The notes below the pieces were generated by a model. That model made no database searches and was not told the origin of the DNA. It saw nothing but the letters and a program-made list of their open reading frames with translations. Of a stretch of DNA of 64,000 nt, positions 1 to 12,500 are shown in pieces (the stretch's first letter is position 1; each line of letters opens with the position of its first letter). This stretch comes from Rhexocercosporidium sp. MPI-PUGE-AT-0058 (taxonomy: Eukaryota > Ascomycota > Leotiomycetes > Helotiales), in NCBI GenBank assembly GCA_020746875.1, contig JAGTJL010000013.1, positions 248,001 through 312,000 of the forward strand. Direction: 5' to 3'. Made by a program: the position numbers and the translations under genes.

Positions 1-98
1 TGCCCAATTACGAGTTGGTACCTCGGAGGTAATCGAGGTGTAAAAAATTCTTCATGTCGCGAAAAACATACATAACTTACACAGCAAACTGTACCAGA

Positions 99-2100
99 CT
101 AGAACCGCGAGATATCTCTTCCGAAAACCCAATTGATAGACCTAGAGAAGTCAGCACTTCCTTCGAAGCAGTATGAGGAAGATTCGTACCAATAGATTGG
201 AATTAGCAACTTGTTCCTCCAACTGACTGTCTGCGTCAGATACGCTCCTCTCCAGATCAACCACGCCATTCTCCTATCCTACATTAGCCTTTCGCACCCA
301 ATCTTCCTGCATAATTACATACCCCTTAACTTCCGTCCCACCCTCCGCTTGCATGATCGCCTTCATGTTCCCAAGGTATGTCATGACACCCAGATTCTTG
401 TAGTTAAACCCCTCCTTCTCACTCAACTTGCCCTTATTCATCGTCTTCCCCAACCACTTCGCTTCCTGATTGGCAACCTGTGCCGTAGCAGGCAACTGGG
501 ACTTCTCCATAACAGAGACATCACCGATGGCAAAAACATCTTGCATCGTCGCTTCTGTAACGGACGAGCTTTCTGGCCAGGAACTATTTCTAGGTATGAG
601 CTTCACGCGGAAATGATCATCGACGAGGAGACCGCCAGAGCGAGGGTGGCGTTTGAGAGACCACTTCTTGGAGGATGGGGAGGCGACTTCAGTTGAGAGG
701 GTTGCGGATGTTGTTGGGTAAGTGTGGACGTCGTCGAGAGCCGATTGTACGAAGGGGTTCATCATGAGGCCAGTGGACCATACACACATTCCTACACCAA
801 TCTCACCGTCTTCTTTGGTCTTGAGAGTGAAGCATCCGCCGTCGTTGTCGGGGTCAATGGATCCGGGAAGGCCGGGTTGGAGGGATTGGATGTGGTGTTC
901 TGTTTTGATTTTGATGCCGTCGCGTTTGAAGAGGTTGATGGCGCTGGATCGGAGTTAGCATTGCTCTTCCACTCACGATTAAGAGCATCAGGATTGGGCT
1001 GGAACATTCTAAGAAAAGTCAAGGTTTCAAGATGGCAACAATTCTTGAGAGTCACGTACTAGTTGGCGAGAGAAGCATCGAACATAGGGAGAATCTTGGG
1101 GGCGACATCGTAGATAGAGATTTTGATGTGTGGAATGAGGTTTGGGTAAAGCTTCCTAAGATCTTCATGGCATAGATCGAAGAGTTCGGCAGCGAATTCA
1201 ACACCGGTAGCTAGGGATGTTAGTCACGAACTACGAGCGGATGAGAGAGCTTACGTCCACCGCCAACGACTGCAAAATTCAGGAGCTGATCACGAAGCTT
1301 GTCTGAAGTTGTAGGACAGGAAGCTGTCTCGAAGCCTGCGCCAAGTCAGTGTCGTCCGATTCCATCAAACGACAGACAAACTTACACTCAAGAATCCTCT
1401 TTCTGATCTTCCTAGCATCACCAACATCTTTCAAGAAGAATGCGTTCTCTCTGACACCGGGAGTTTTGAAAGTTTGACTGTAACAACCGACAGCTATAAC
1501 GAGCTTGTCATAATTTAAATCGAAGACTTTGCCTTTTTTCTTGACTCGGAAAGATTGATCGGCTTCTGTGATACTTGAAGCCTCATAAGCCTTGCCAGAT
1601 ACATGTAATGGACGTCTTGCAGTTATCTCTTCGACTTGAATCTTCTTCTGACTAAAGTTGACATCATCTGCCCAGCCTTGAAAGAACTCAACTCCCTTCC
1701 CACGAGCTCGGACAGACTCGAGAGTGTTCCGGAACTCGAGTGTACCGACTGCTGTAGATGCAAGAAGAGGAGTGAAGACAAAATAGGATCTTGGTGATAC
1801 AACCACCGTTTGAAATTTCTTCTTGTCGAGTTCTCGGGATAGGACAAAGCCGGACCAGCTAAGATATGTGAGAAATAGGTCTGATATGGAGTTGGGAACT
1901 TGCCCTGAACCTAGGATGACCACACGTTCACGATCTTAGATATGTCAGCAACCACCCAGGAGCTTCAGTTAAGCAAACTCGCCTCCTTTTGAAGCATCAA
2001 GTTCCTGGGTAGAAACTCCCCTTCGAAGCAGTCCCTTGAATATCGGACTGCCTCGGAAAACTCGTGTATTTCTCGCGGAGGTATTTAGGATCGAAAGCAT
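99..2100 (-). CDS. Type II (alternative) NADH:ubiquinone oxidoreductase, mitochondrial
   Basis: Rotenone-insensitive, non-proton-pumping NADH dehydrogenase passing electrons from NADH via FAD to ubiquinone at the mitochondrial inner membrane. I assembled eight exons (minus strand): 2100-1983, 1934-1904, 1858-1386, 1335-1255, 1210-1060, 943-323, 273-190, 141-99, giving 533 aa in one frame. The N-terminus is basic and Ser/Thr-rich, fitting a mitochondrial presequence. The first dinucleotide-binding motif GSGWSG is near residues 48-53 and the second, VVGGGPTGVEF, near 230. The C-terminal FAD segment reads DVFAIGD, and the protein ends in the family-typical AWLIWRGAYLTQTVSWRN and FGRDISRF. No clear EF-hand is visible, so external versus internal facing cannot be told. 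Introns 1 (1935-1982) and 2 (1859-1903) both need GC donors (GCGAGT and GCAAGT). The other five are GT-AG. It is divergent from the gene starting at 2732. Confidence 0.94.
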
Positions 2101-2731
2101 GTCTGACAATAGGAAAATGAGGTAAGGACTGCGTTTGTGTTTTCATATATCGTTCTCTCAAATATAAATTTGGATGTGGAATTCCGCTGGTCCCTTGTGA
2201 TTTCGAGGTCCGATATCCTCCGGGATCTGTGGAACCTCGCCTCCCGGGATTTTGAGCTTCGCCTTGTGTAATCAGCACTGGATAGGTATTGGATAGCCTT
2301 CCGAGTTTGTGTATTCATTTAAAGGGATTAAGATGCATGTGAAGATGTTTTTGGGAATTCAAATCGCATGTGTTGTCTTGTAGAATTATGTTGGGAGCTT
2401 TTGATACCGAGGCGATATGACGAGGGTAGCATGCTAAGACGGAGCGGGAAAAAGAAGTTCCAGAAGCTATGAATGCAGCTCTATCATACCAATGTGCCCA
2501 GAAGTGAAAAGGCAAGAAATTAAAGGGTGATTTGATGTATTTTGAAAATTTGTATATAACCAATATATGATGTATAGCATAGAAATAAAAAATCCGTACG
2601 ACTTTTGAAGTGGGTACTGTAAACAGATTCCAACCGAGGCTGCCTCGCGAGGCTGAAATACCAATTATTAGAATGCCCGCCTCGCGATCTAGGTCGAGTT
2701 CACACAACATCATTTCGAAGCCTTCACGACC
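2101..2731. promoter_or_regulatory. Shared divergent intergenic region
   Basis: This 631-base gap separates two divergently transcribed start codons, so it must hold both promoters. It includes an AT-rich stretch around 2520-2600 nearer the plus-strand gene. I see no recognisable operator or third gene. Confidence 0.5.
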
Positions 2732-3564
2732 ATGGCTCCTATCCGCAGATACCTACGAATCACTAAGTTCTCAGTCCTAGAATGTCGCATCTATGTCGAT
2801 AATCCCTCGTTGGCAGAGAGCTGGCTGCTCAACCCACGCGATCCCGTTCTTCCTCGCGTCATCGAAAGCGTCCGCCCCCTCGTCCTCCCCAAACTCCGCG
2901 AAGAGAATGAGCGTAGCAAGGGCAAAGGCAGCAAGAAGAAAGGAGTCAAGGATGTCGTGGTAGAAGGTCTGCCGGTTTGAAATCTGCGAATGATTGATCA
3001 CTGATATCAGCAGAGGACTTCGAGATCTCCATCTTTTTGACCGAGACTGGCACGCGTCACACCCTCCTCACGAAGCAGAAGACTTTTCGAGAACCGAACA
3101 AGAAGCCGATACAGTCCAATTCTGCGAAGCTTACGGGAGATACGGGCGATACGGCGATTGAGGTAGACGACGGACCCGTGATCGCGAGGGAGGAGAGCGA
3201 TGAAGATCTAAACCTTCAAGACTTGCCAGAGGCAGACGAGGTCGAATCCGAAGACGGTCTCTTCGTGCCTGACGGCAGGTCAAAACGACCAAGGACCACG
3301 ACAGCTACATCTCAGTCCTCAAGCCCAGGAGTCGAGCCTCTGCCAAAACGTAGGAGAGATGACCAAGCCGAGGAGGCAGCCGATGACAAGAAGAAGATGG
3401 CTATGGATACTACGTACGATGGCTTCTCAATCTACGGCCGCGTACTCTGTCTGGTGGTCAAACGAAAGGACAAGAAAGGCAAAGCACCGGCGAATCTAGC
3501 AGGAGGTCAAGCAACGATGGAAAATTGGATTTCATCTACACAGATGCCACAGGAAGACGACTGA
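2732..3564 (+). CDS. Conserved fungal protein of unknown function with a PIP-box-like C-terminus
   Basis: Two exons, 2732-2966 and 3011-3564, joined by a 44 nt GT-AG intron, give 262 aa. I recognise the pattern as a conserved filamentous-fungal protein but not a characterised name. Residues 1-75 form a compact start (MAPIRRYLRITKFSVLECRI) followed by a Lys-rich stretch. The second exon resumes with EDFEISIFLTETGTRHTLLT. The middle is acidic and disordered, with a basic patch PLPKRRRD that could be a nuclear signal. The conserved tail has YDGFSIYGRVLCLVVKR, then QATMENWI near the end. That last motif resembles a PCNA-interacting box (Q-x-x-M-x-x-W), which is only an inference. Nuclear location and a DNA-replication or repair role are possible but unproven. 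The gene lies head-to-head with the NADH dehydrogenase. Confidence 0.85.
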
Positions 3565-6500
3565 TGCGAATAAATATTCTTGGCGCGGTCTGACCTGACA
3601 CAACTATGCCATCAATGGCGGGGTACACGCGTGGAGCTTCCCGAAATCCCCTCATCTTGACACCTGTACCACGCATGCCTCTGTGCTCCGCATGTTTTGG
3701 CATCTCGAGCAACCCGGTTGATGTTGCCTGTAGTTGAGCTGGGCAACGGGCTACCATATCCAGAAACTCCATTTCTCTTCAGCGTGTTTTGGATGGCAGA
3801 TCTCCACGCGTGTTGTTGCCGCATACAATGATCTCATGTCCAAAGCTCGAATTGATCATGCTGATCGGTGTTTCGTGTGGCTGCTCAAACGTCCACCCGC
3901 ATTCCCGCCATACCCGCACCCGCAGACCTATTTAGTATTTCACAGTATGACGAGCGGCAAAGCCCTAATGCCGAGCCCGAGAACACCGAAACTCGAGCTT
4001 AGTTCCTTGAGGTATTTTTTGGTGAAAGGGAATCCTTTCCTCCAGCATGTTGACTCTAGGAGAAGGTAAATGTTTACAAAATGGACGAGTCGGGGGTCGA
4101 GCATGTTTTGGTGAGACGCTGAGGCGGCTCGGCGGTTGGCGAATATCTGAAAAATGTCTGAGCGGGGCGCTTATAATTGCCATGGCAAGATACAATTGGC
4201 CAGCTAATCTCCGTTTCTATGCTTTGGCAGACTCAGCAGGAGGAAATGCAAGAACCCTTGCCCCGGAGGACTAGCCAGCCATGTTAATAGAAGTACAAAG
4301 TAATGAGTATTTGTGGATATCACAAAAACCCGCCTCACGGTCTCCTGTAAACGCCGTACAGGTATCTAAACGCCAGGATACCATACCTTACGCGCATCAC
4401 ACCAAATCTTACGATTCCAATATCATCCAGCTCTCAGACCTCTTCTCTTCCGAATAGCCTCTTTATGGTTCTACTTTTATCTCTTTCCCAGCATTAAAAC
4501 CACACATCCATGTGTCAATTCGCAATCGCAGCGCGTACCCAAACCCCCCAAACCCAAAATACAAATCATGTGCAAACAGGCTGATTCCTGTCACATCTCA
4601 GCCTCAATCCCACCAAACACTCACCCTGCACAACATCGAAACAAGATGCAGGCAGGCAGTCAAGCAGGCAAGCGCGTTATAAATCACAGCCTCACGTCAG
4701 GCTCACTCTCGAGGGCAGTGGAGTTACTTGGCCTCCCGTCCCCAGACCGACAGGCATCTTGAGAAGTATGCACGATTGACTCATCTTGCTTCCTTGTCAC
4801 CGCCTTCAGACATCTGTCAGAAGCTTACCCTGCGTGGGGGCATTGAAGATTCATGAAAATATATGTCTATGGAATGGAAAGCAAAGGTACAACTTCGGCA
4901 TCGGCGTCGTGAGCAGTTTCCTCAGTGAGACGGCGATCTCGAGATTTGAAGATCCAGAGACTGGGGATTTATTGACTGTAGCAGAACCAGGACAAATTCT
5001 CCGGCATAGACGTAATCAAATTAGATGAGACGAGACACTTCTCGATTGAACACCCAAATTGTAGAGGGACCGTCGAAAGTACCGAGGCATATCGTTCTCT
5101 TCTCAAGCGGTGAAGCACAAACGGTCACGACATCGTGAGATCTGTCTCCTTGAAGTTTTGGCGGTGAAGCCCTGTTTCTCCTTGTCTCCATCGAAAAAGT
5201 CCCCTGACCCACCTACGTATCCATCATTTCCTTCTTCGTGCCTTCTTTGCCTCCTTCCAATTTTCCAGAAACCGTTGATCACTGCACTTATTCCGACTTT
5301 GCCCCTTATCTATGGAAACCAAGAGAGGAGGAGGTGCTCTGTACGGTTGGTGTATCAGCCCTGTTAAGCACGACATTCAGGGTTTTTCTCTTCTTTTTCC
5401 TTTCCTCATTTTCTAAAAGGGGTCCATAAGATCCACAAGCACACAACGGAAATTGAATACCATCCACTTTTGCGAAATCGAAAAAAAAAATCCTGAAATT
5501 AGATCGAAAAAGGGTCACGTTGTGTCCTGTGCTCATTCAGTTATTACATCACGATCCCTGAAGGGTTAGTCGGTAGAGACTCTCACCGCCTGGCTGACGG
5601 CTGACCCCTGAGTTCTTCGTTGCCCGCTTCTTGCCTCTGAGTTTACCAGGGCAAGGAAGGGGAAGGTCGTTGAATAGGTCAGGACCAGGGTCATAGTCAC
5701 GCAGGGAATACCACGTGGAGATTCTCAAACACCAGAAAAGGAAAATCACTTCACGGCATTGGTGGAGCTCGTGGAGGTTCCACCGCCTCGTGAGAGCGAG
5801 GAGTGGAGTTTGAGAGAGAGACGTGGACAGATGATGGCATTGTATGATTGGTGGATACGTGCGAGAGTTCTGAAGTGAAAGGTGGTTCCTGTCGATCAGG
5901 TCAGCCGACGGACGACGACATCTGTTCCTTGTGAGCTGATCATGCTTTCTCTCGATGAGAGTTCCGGACTTCACGATATCTTGTACAAGCCGAGAGGTTC
6001 CGGCATTCGTAATGAAAGTTAAGGTTACAGCGCTTGAGTTTGCCAGAAGCGTAAGTTCCTCCGTCGGTTACTGACTAAGCTTTAAATCATATGTAAATGT
6101 TTTCGCTATACTTTCTGAAAGATGATCTGACTTCGCCGTACTGCAATTGCCATCCGTCTCTTTGCGGTGGGTATTGACTTCCGTGGTTATGAAAGCTTCA
6201 TGCACCGCATTCTCCCTTCCGCTTGCCTGTCTGTCTGGAAGCTTAGTCTTGTATTTTGACTTTCCATGTTGGGTGTCTCTTCGGCTGTCTTTTCATTTTC
6301 GCACGTTCCCGGCTTGGAAGGGGTTTTTAGAAAGTTTAGTTGCATTTGTTACTTGAATGCTTGTTTGTCCTCCTGGTAGGATGAGACACGGCACGTAACT
6401 TTCCAGTTTCCTGCATGCATGACATAGAGAGTTGTTTACTCCGTACACATCGGTGGGTTGAAGTCAATCTTTTATTTATTCCTCGCAGATGATTTGCTTT

Positions 6501-9500
6501 TACTTTTCTACTCCCGGTACTCTTATTCGAATACCGGCCTCCAGCGGACCTGGACAACAGCCTGCGGGACCGGCAGAGTTTTCTGGGGGGTATGCCCTCT
6601 CAGCTAGCAAACTTCAGAGTCCCGAAATCCAAAGAGAGATCGTCAGGGTTCTTTTCAAACTTGCATGTGGTAGCATTAATCTAGTACTGTAAGTTTCAGA
6701 TTTAGGCAAGAAATCAATCCAGAATCCGGGTATAGACAGATATCTGCACGTAGCAAAGATAAGTCGGGTAGTGCAGTACTGAAATTGGGTACGCATGCAT
6801 ATTTTGACACATTTCTTGGTGACGGAGAACCCCTTATCCGCTGGCTATTTTACTTTGTACGAACTCACTCGGTGATACTCTTGACAGATGCGCTTTTTTT
6901 TAATGCGGCGAAGCATTTCCGTGGAGGAATGGAGGTCACAGGAAGTTTGATCTCCACTTCTAAAGACATACTGTTGGCACACTACTTTGCAATCTACGAT
7001 GTACTCCGTAGTTCTCAATCGAATCAATTGCTCTTCTGCATGGTGTCGCTCGGATTTGGAGGCAAAGGTGAGTATTGGCGTCGGCGGAGGTAACTGGGGC
7101 AATATCAAGTCCAAAGACTTCGGCTGATCTCAGCCGGGCGATTGGTCGAGGAAGCAGCTGCTTGAGAATCAGCTCTTCACAAAGTTTCTTGATTTCCGAG
7201 AGCGCCGGCCATCGGCATAAGAAATGGTCTTCGATATCTAGAGATGACATCATTATGCGATGTCTAAGTGTTTTGAAAGAGGAAGGTTAGGAGGACGTCA
7301 GACTTTGAGGTATATGATTGGTGAAATGCGAGTGGAGCCGAGAGTACCATGTTGAGGGTTGCCTTTGCTTTGGCTGGGATAGAGTAAAGAAACAAGACTC
7401 TGCTGGAAGTATATCTCGACCGGGACAGAAGAGTTTGACAGATGTGCAGAAGACATGGAATTGGCGATGAAAGGCGGAAAGCACGGATACGAAGCTTGAT
7501 CGAGTTGACTTCGGATGTAGGTTCTCGGAATCGACTGATGGCGTTCCTGCCAGACTAATTAAGTGTGTCAGTTGGAAAGCTTTGGTGTTTGGTAGGAGGG
7601 AAGGCAACTTGCAAGGTCAGGTGAAAAATCGTTCGAGGTGGAGTAACTACGATGGAGGTCGAAACTGGGTTTAGCTGCAGAAAGCATGGATTTGCTGCCT
7701 CTACGTGGTCGGAGAACAATGTAGTGTCCTCTGTGATAGGCTAAGAAGTTGTAGGTGTGACACAGAATTTCCCGGGCAGCGAGGAGGATGTGCTTTCGTC
7801 AAAGTAGCTTTCTCGCCTCGAAGTTTCACTCGCTGAAGTAAAAACGGAAGTCGGCGATCGAATAATACGCTCGGGCGACTGGTGCAAGCGAGAAAGCCGG
7901 ACGACCGACCGTTCGAATGACGACCTAATAATGAGGAGGGTTCATGATGTGGTGTGAAGTATACGAAGACGAAAACCTAGTTTGTTTGGTGTTTTAGAAC
8001 CTTTGAGGGAGCTACTCTCTATCGTCAGGGAGACGTTGTATCACAGACCGGCGCTTATGACCTCGTGGAGGAATTCTAAGTTTACACATCTCATCTGACA
8101 TATGCGATAGGTTTGCCTGTGTAAAAAGCATGTGCGTTGTAAGCTAGAGGAATACGCCGCTTTGAAACCTACGCCCTCGTCCAAGGATCTAGCCGTAGCT
8201 CTGGACCTTCCTAACTACTCATTCGCATCTTATGCAGTATAGTACATACTCGTCTGTGTACATATATTACACATGCGAGCGGCAGCGACTGGCAGATCCC
8301 TCTATGTTTACTTACTATCCTTCTTGGGTAGAGCACAGATCTGTCCGTGGCACCGGGTCGGGGAAATCCTCGCTATCATACAGCAGGTTGTCTTCTATCT
8401 ACTAGCAGATGCCAAAGCTCTTCCCGTGGTGAAGTAAGGAGTGTCACTTTTGGGGTGTAGTGCAGGGACATGTGAGTCTTGACAAGTCAATGTGAACGTT
8501 GTTGTTGCGTTCGTATGGATGTCGTCAGTCGTTGTCTATTCGTTCCTTTTCTGCAATGCCTCAGTTCATGAGTGCACAGATTCTTTGATCTAGACCTCCT
8601 TCAGCGGTCACAAGAATGAGGATGACGGGGAGAAGAAAAGTGTACCTTGTTTTGGGCCATTGTATCGCGTGAAAATTCGGGACTTTTGTGTACCCTGCTG
8701 TAGCGCTTGTCTGGCAGCAAGCTGAGTGTACAATCAGATCTCGGATCACCCGGTTATGGGTTGTTGGAACCCAGAAACACATACCTGGACACTTGGACGA
8801 ACTTTCCCAGGTGCGAACAAGATAAAGATCGAGCGAACTGCGGCTCTAAATATTATCCGGTTGTACAAGTCAGGATCCCGGAGTGGTGAAGAAAATTTAT
8901 ACTCCTCTGCTTGGAATGCATGGTTGTCGCAAGGCTAGGGCCGCTGGTTCATCTTGGGTGCTGCACTTCGCCAGGCTAGGATGGCCGGTTTGCGGGGAAG
9001 GAGAATAGGAAATAGCAATTGACTTTTTGCAAGCATGTAGCTTTGTTAGGCACAAGGACCAGGAACAAAGTAGATTTGATTGTCTCCGATGCTGAGAATT
9101 TTTTATTGGAGGTGCTGCCGTGATGAGTAACTCGCTTCCTTTCGGCCAGAACTGGTCATTTGTTTTCTTTTGTTTTCCAATATCACCAGTCCAGGTATAC
9201 AAGTCGGAAGGATGTTTTCTATTAATATCTATCTGGAGAAATTGGATTCGGCTACGAAAATGCCTTCATTCCAACTTGCTTTTATGAGCGTTTATGAATT
9301 ACAGCAAGGCCACTTCCACAAATTAGACCTCGGCAGTCTGCGATGAGGGCCGGCCTCGGATTCATCATACTGTCTTGGCTTCTTCATCAGTCGGCGATGA
9401 AGCCAAACTGAAGCTTGTAGAGTTTGCATCTGAGATCCAGTCTTGTCTGGTCTGGTCTCGTCCTGGCGTGACATATCTCAGACTTCAAAACATCAGATCA

Positions 9501-12500
9501 AAAATGCCCTGACGAGCTATGCCCCATTGTGAGGGAAGAAGATCGTTTGACATAGCATGGTGTTCGTGGTGTACCTCGTGGTCGTGTAACACAATGCATC
9601 GAGGCCTAGTCTAGATCCGAAACACGTTTCAGCTCATCTGATTTTTAGTTTGTGTTGCAAGCTTGCGTCGAACTGAGGCGGTGAGGTTCGTGCGTGTAGT
9701 GTTGACTGACGATCTGCTACCCGAGCGTCGTACAGTATTGTGTCCCATCGTGCTCGTTCGGGGGCAACGAAGGACACATCTCGCCTCCTTTCCTTGCCCC
9801 TTTCCAATGCATTTGTTTGTGCATATTTAAAATTACAATACGCATTCGCATCTTTAAACCAAAACATCGTCAAATTTCGTTTCTTCTAATCATCGGCGAG
9901 CTACTCCTGCTGCATCAAGCGAGATAAAGGGGGTTACACAATCTGCTCTCACCTCCTGTACAGTACAGTACCGATGAGGCTTAATTAGGCCCTGAAATCT
10001 CCGGATTTAGAACACAGTGCTTGATCAACTGCCCATGCACGCTTCCGAAATTCGAGTTCCACCACGCAGCCAGCCTCCCTGACCGTTCCTGAATCAGGTG
10101 GAGCTGCTGAAAGTGGATTAATTGGATGGGTGGATATCGAGGCCCAGTTTTAAGCTTCGAATTTCTTTCTGGAAGATGGGATGGTGTCGTCTGTGGGGCG
10201 ATGGATGCTCTCGTTTCCTGTTTGCTGGGACAGAGATTTTTCTTTCCTCCTGTGGAGGGCTGGTGTACCCCTTGCCATGTGGTATGTGGGACGACGGTGT
10301 ACTGAGGTAGACTTGTGAAGGCTGAGAGAACAGGGCAGGGCATGAGGGTATCGAAGAGGAGAGGAGATGAGATGAGGGCAGAAGAAAAGAAGTGGATCTT
10401 ATAAAGCAGAACCCAGGGTTTGCCTGCCCTAAATTTTTGAAGTACTATTGAATTGATGACGAGGATGATTTCGGCTGTTATACTCCATGTCAAGAATCGT
10501 TGTGCCGGATCGTGAACAAAGTTTCTTTTCACTCTTATCACCTAGCTATATCAATTTTTCATCGGAGATGAGCAAGAGCCAACCCAAGTTCTTCTATGAG
10601 ACGCTGACGACTATTTTCTTCGGCAGGCTTACTCCCTAGCCTAGGGATAGCTGGCAATTGCAATTGACTTTTATTTTTACCGGCGCTTCTTCTTTCACTA
10701 TTAAAAGGCGTCGAACAGCGGGTGGAAGAGATTCTCCGCAGCCGGCCTTATTTTCTTCATTTTCACGTTCTCTGCACAAGATGCAGGGAGATTGCGACGC
10801 TGCACCGAGCCTAACAATCAAACGAACGGGCGGGCGGGAAGGGAGGCGAACAATCGAAACGAAACAGAGCCGTTGCTTGCCTTGAAACAACTGTATGCAA
10901 GTTGCCATTGCGCTGGGACGGTACGCAGGTACACATGCACAAACCCAGATTGCATTGGCTTCTCGAAGCCCTAATTGTAGGAGGCGACCGAGTGTTGATG
11001 GAGGGTTCGGGTATCAGGGTATCAAAGCCCTGAACTTGCTTGCCTTTACTGGATCGGTTGAAGTTGAACTTTGGTAACGAAGAAGAGAGTTTGAGGTTCG
11101 TAAAGTCATCAATCGGCATGGCCGAACCGATACTGTACCATATCCGTACTATCTACACTTGAACAGCTGAGACATCCACCATCCGTGCCTGTCTGGCCAG
11201 CCAAGCCTCCCGCACGGCCTAATACAACACCACAACTTTACTCTTCAGCTGTAGCTTGGTTTATACAAAAACTGATACGCATGTAGAATGCGATCATGAC
11301 ATCTGTCTCTCCTCTCCTTCTGAAAGCGTAACCCTAATCTTAAAATCTTGTTTGCTTGTAGGATGCCAGACTTCCCAATTGTTGCTCAGCTGGCCCTGAT
11401 ATGTGCAAGCTTTAAAGCCGGCATTTCTCAAAGCAGCTTTAAAGTTGGTTCTAGCGGCACACCAGCAGCTGTTTGCAGGTTGGATCTGGTGTTGTCTCTA
11501 GCGCTGGATCTGAGAATTGGGCGTTCTAGGCCAAGAATCTAAGATAAAGGGAAGGCTTTGACCCACCGCCTTGGAGAACTTATTTGCTTCTTTCTGGTTC
11601 TGGATACTTGAAAGGAATGAGCTAAGGATGAAAGAATGGAAGCTGGATCTCTCTGAGCAGAGCAGCTAATCAAATGTTGTTCTCAGGTGAGAATTCTGGT
11701 GGACGTGCCCCTGCGCAAGCTCCCTCTTTTGAGCTCAATGCCCCTGTGCTTTTGCATGGGTGACCCGACGGTGTGGTGTGAGTGGAGCTGCAGTGACCTT
11801 CTGTGGAGTGGTGAGGTGATGTAATCAGTGCGAGATTTTGCATTGCATGGCATTTTAGAGACATGGAGACTTGGAGGCATGATATCATTGCGAAGTCACA
11901 AGGAAGAAAATAAAGTAGTTGAAGTGCTTACTTAGGGTCGCTTCAAGTGGATGATTGTGCCTTGGAATCGAGACACACTAAAGAGAGAAGAGCCAGCTTC
12001 CTGGATTTTGGGCAGTTCTCATGAAAGCTTCATTGGTCGCGAGGATAAGGCATGCGAGCGGTGAGGACACTGCTTGTCGTTCGTGAGAAGTGGACAGTTG
12101 CGCTTGTTTGGCTTACTGTTGACATACGGAGGGAGATCTTGCTATTGGAAGGTGCAGCTTCGAGCTACCGAGGGGATGGTTCCATCGAGTCTTGGACGTA
12201 ATGATTTTGAATGCCCTCCCGAGCTTTAGTTCTGTGAATCTTGTGGTTCACAAGCATGCAGTGGAACGCATGGAGAAAGAAGGAAGTCGATTACGAGCAT
12301 GCAGTTACTCCGCACATTTGATCGTGATTCAATTCCTAAGATGGTCAGAAGAAGAAGAAGAAGAAGAAGAAGAATAAGAAGAAGAAAACATGATCGTCCG
12401 AACCGAATGCTCCGTGTGTGCTACCGCAGTCATGTCCCATGGAGTTAAGTCCCGATGAGTGACAGAACTGAGCAGAGTGACAGGCGAGGGATCATCGAAA

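Noticed and set aside
6960..7253. A 97-codon minus-strand frame with a fairly protein-like first half
   Set aside because: No family recognised and no convincing splice site to join it to other exons.
9981..10541. A 186-codon open frame on the minus strand in the gene-poor region
   Set aside because: No recognisable domain, no splice partners and poor composition; chance frames of this length are expected in 13 kb.
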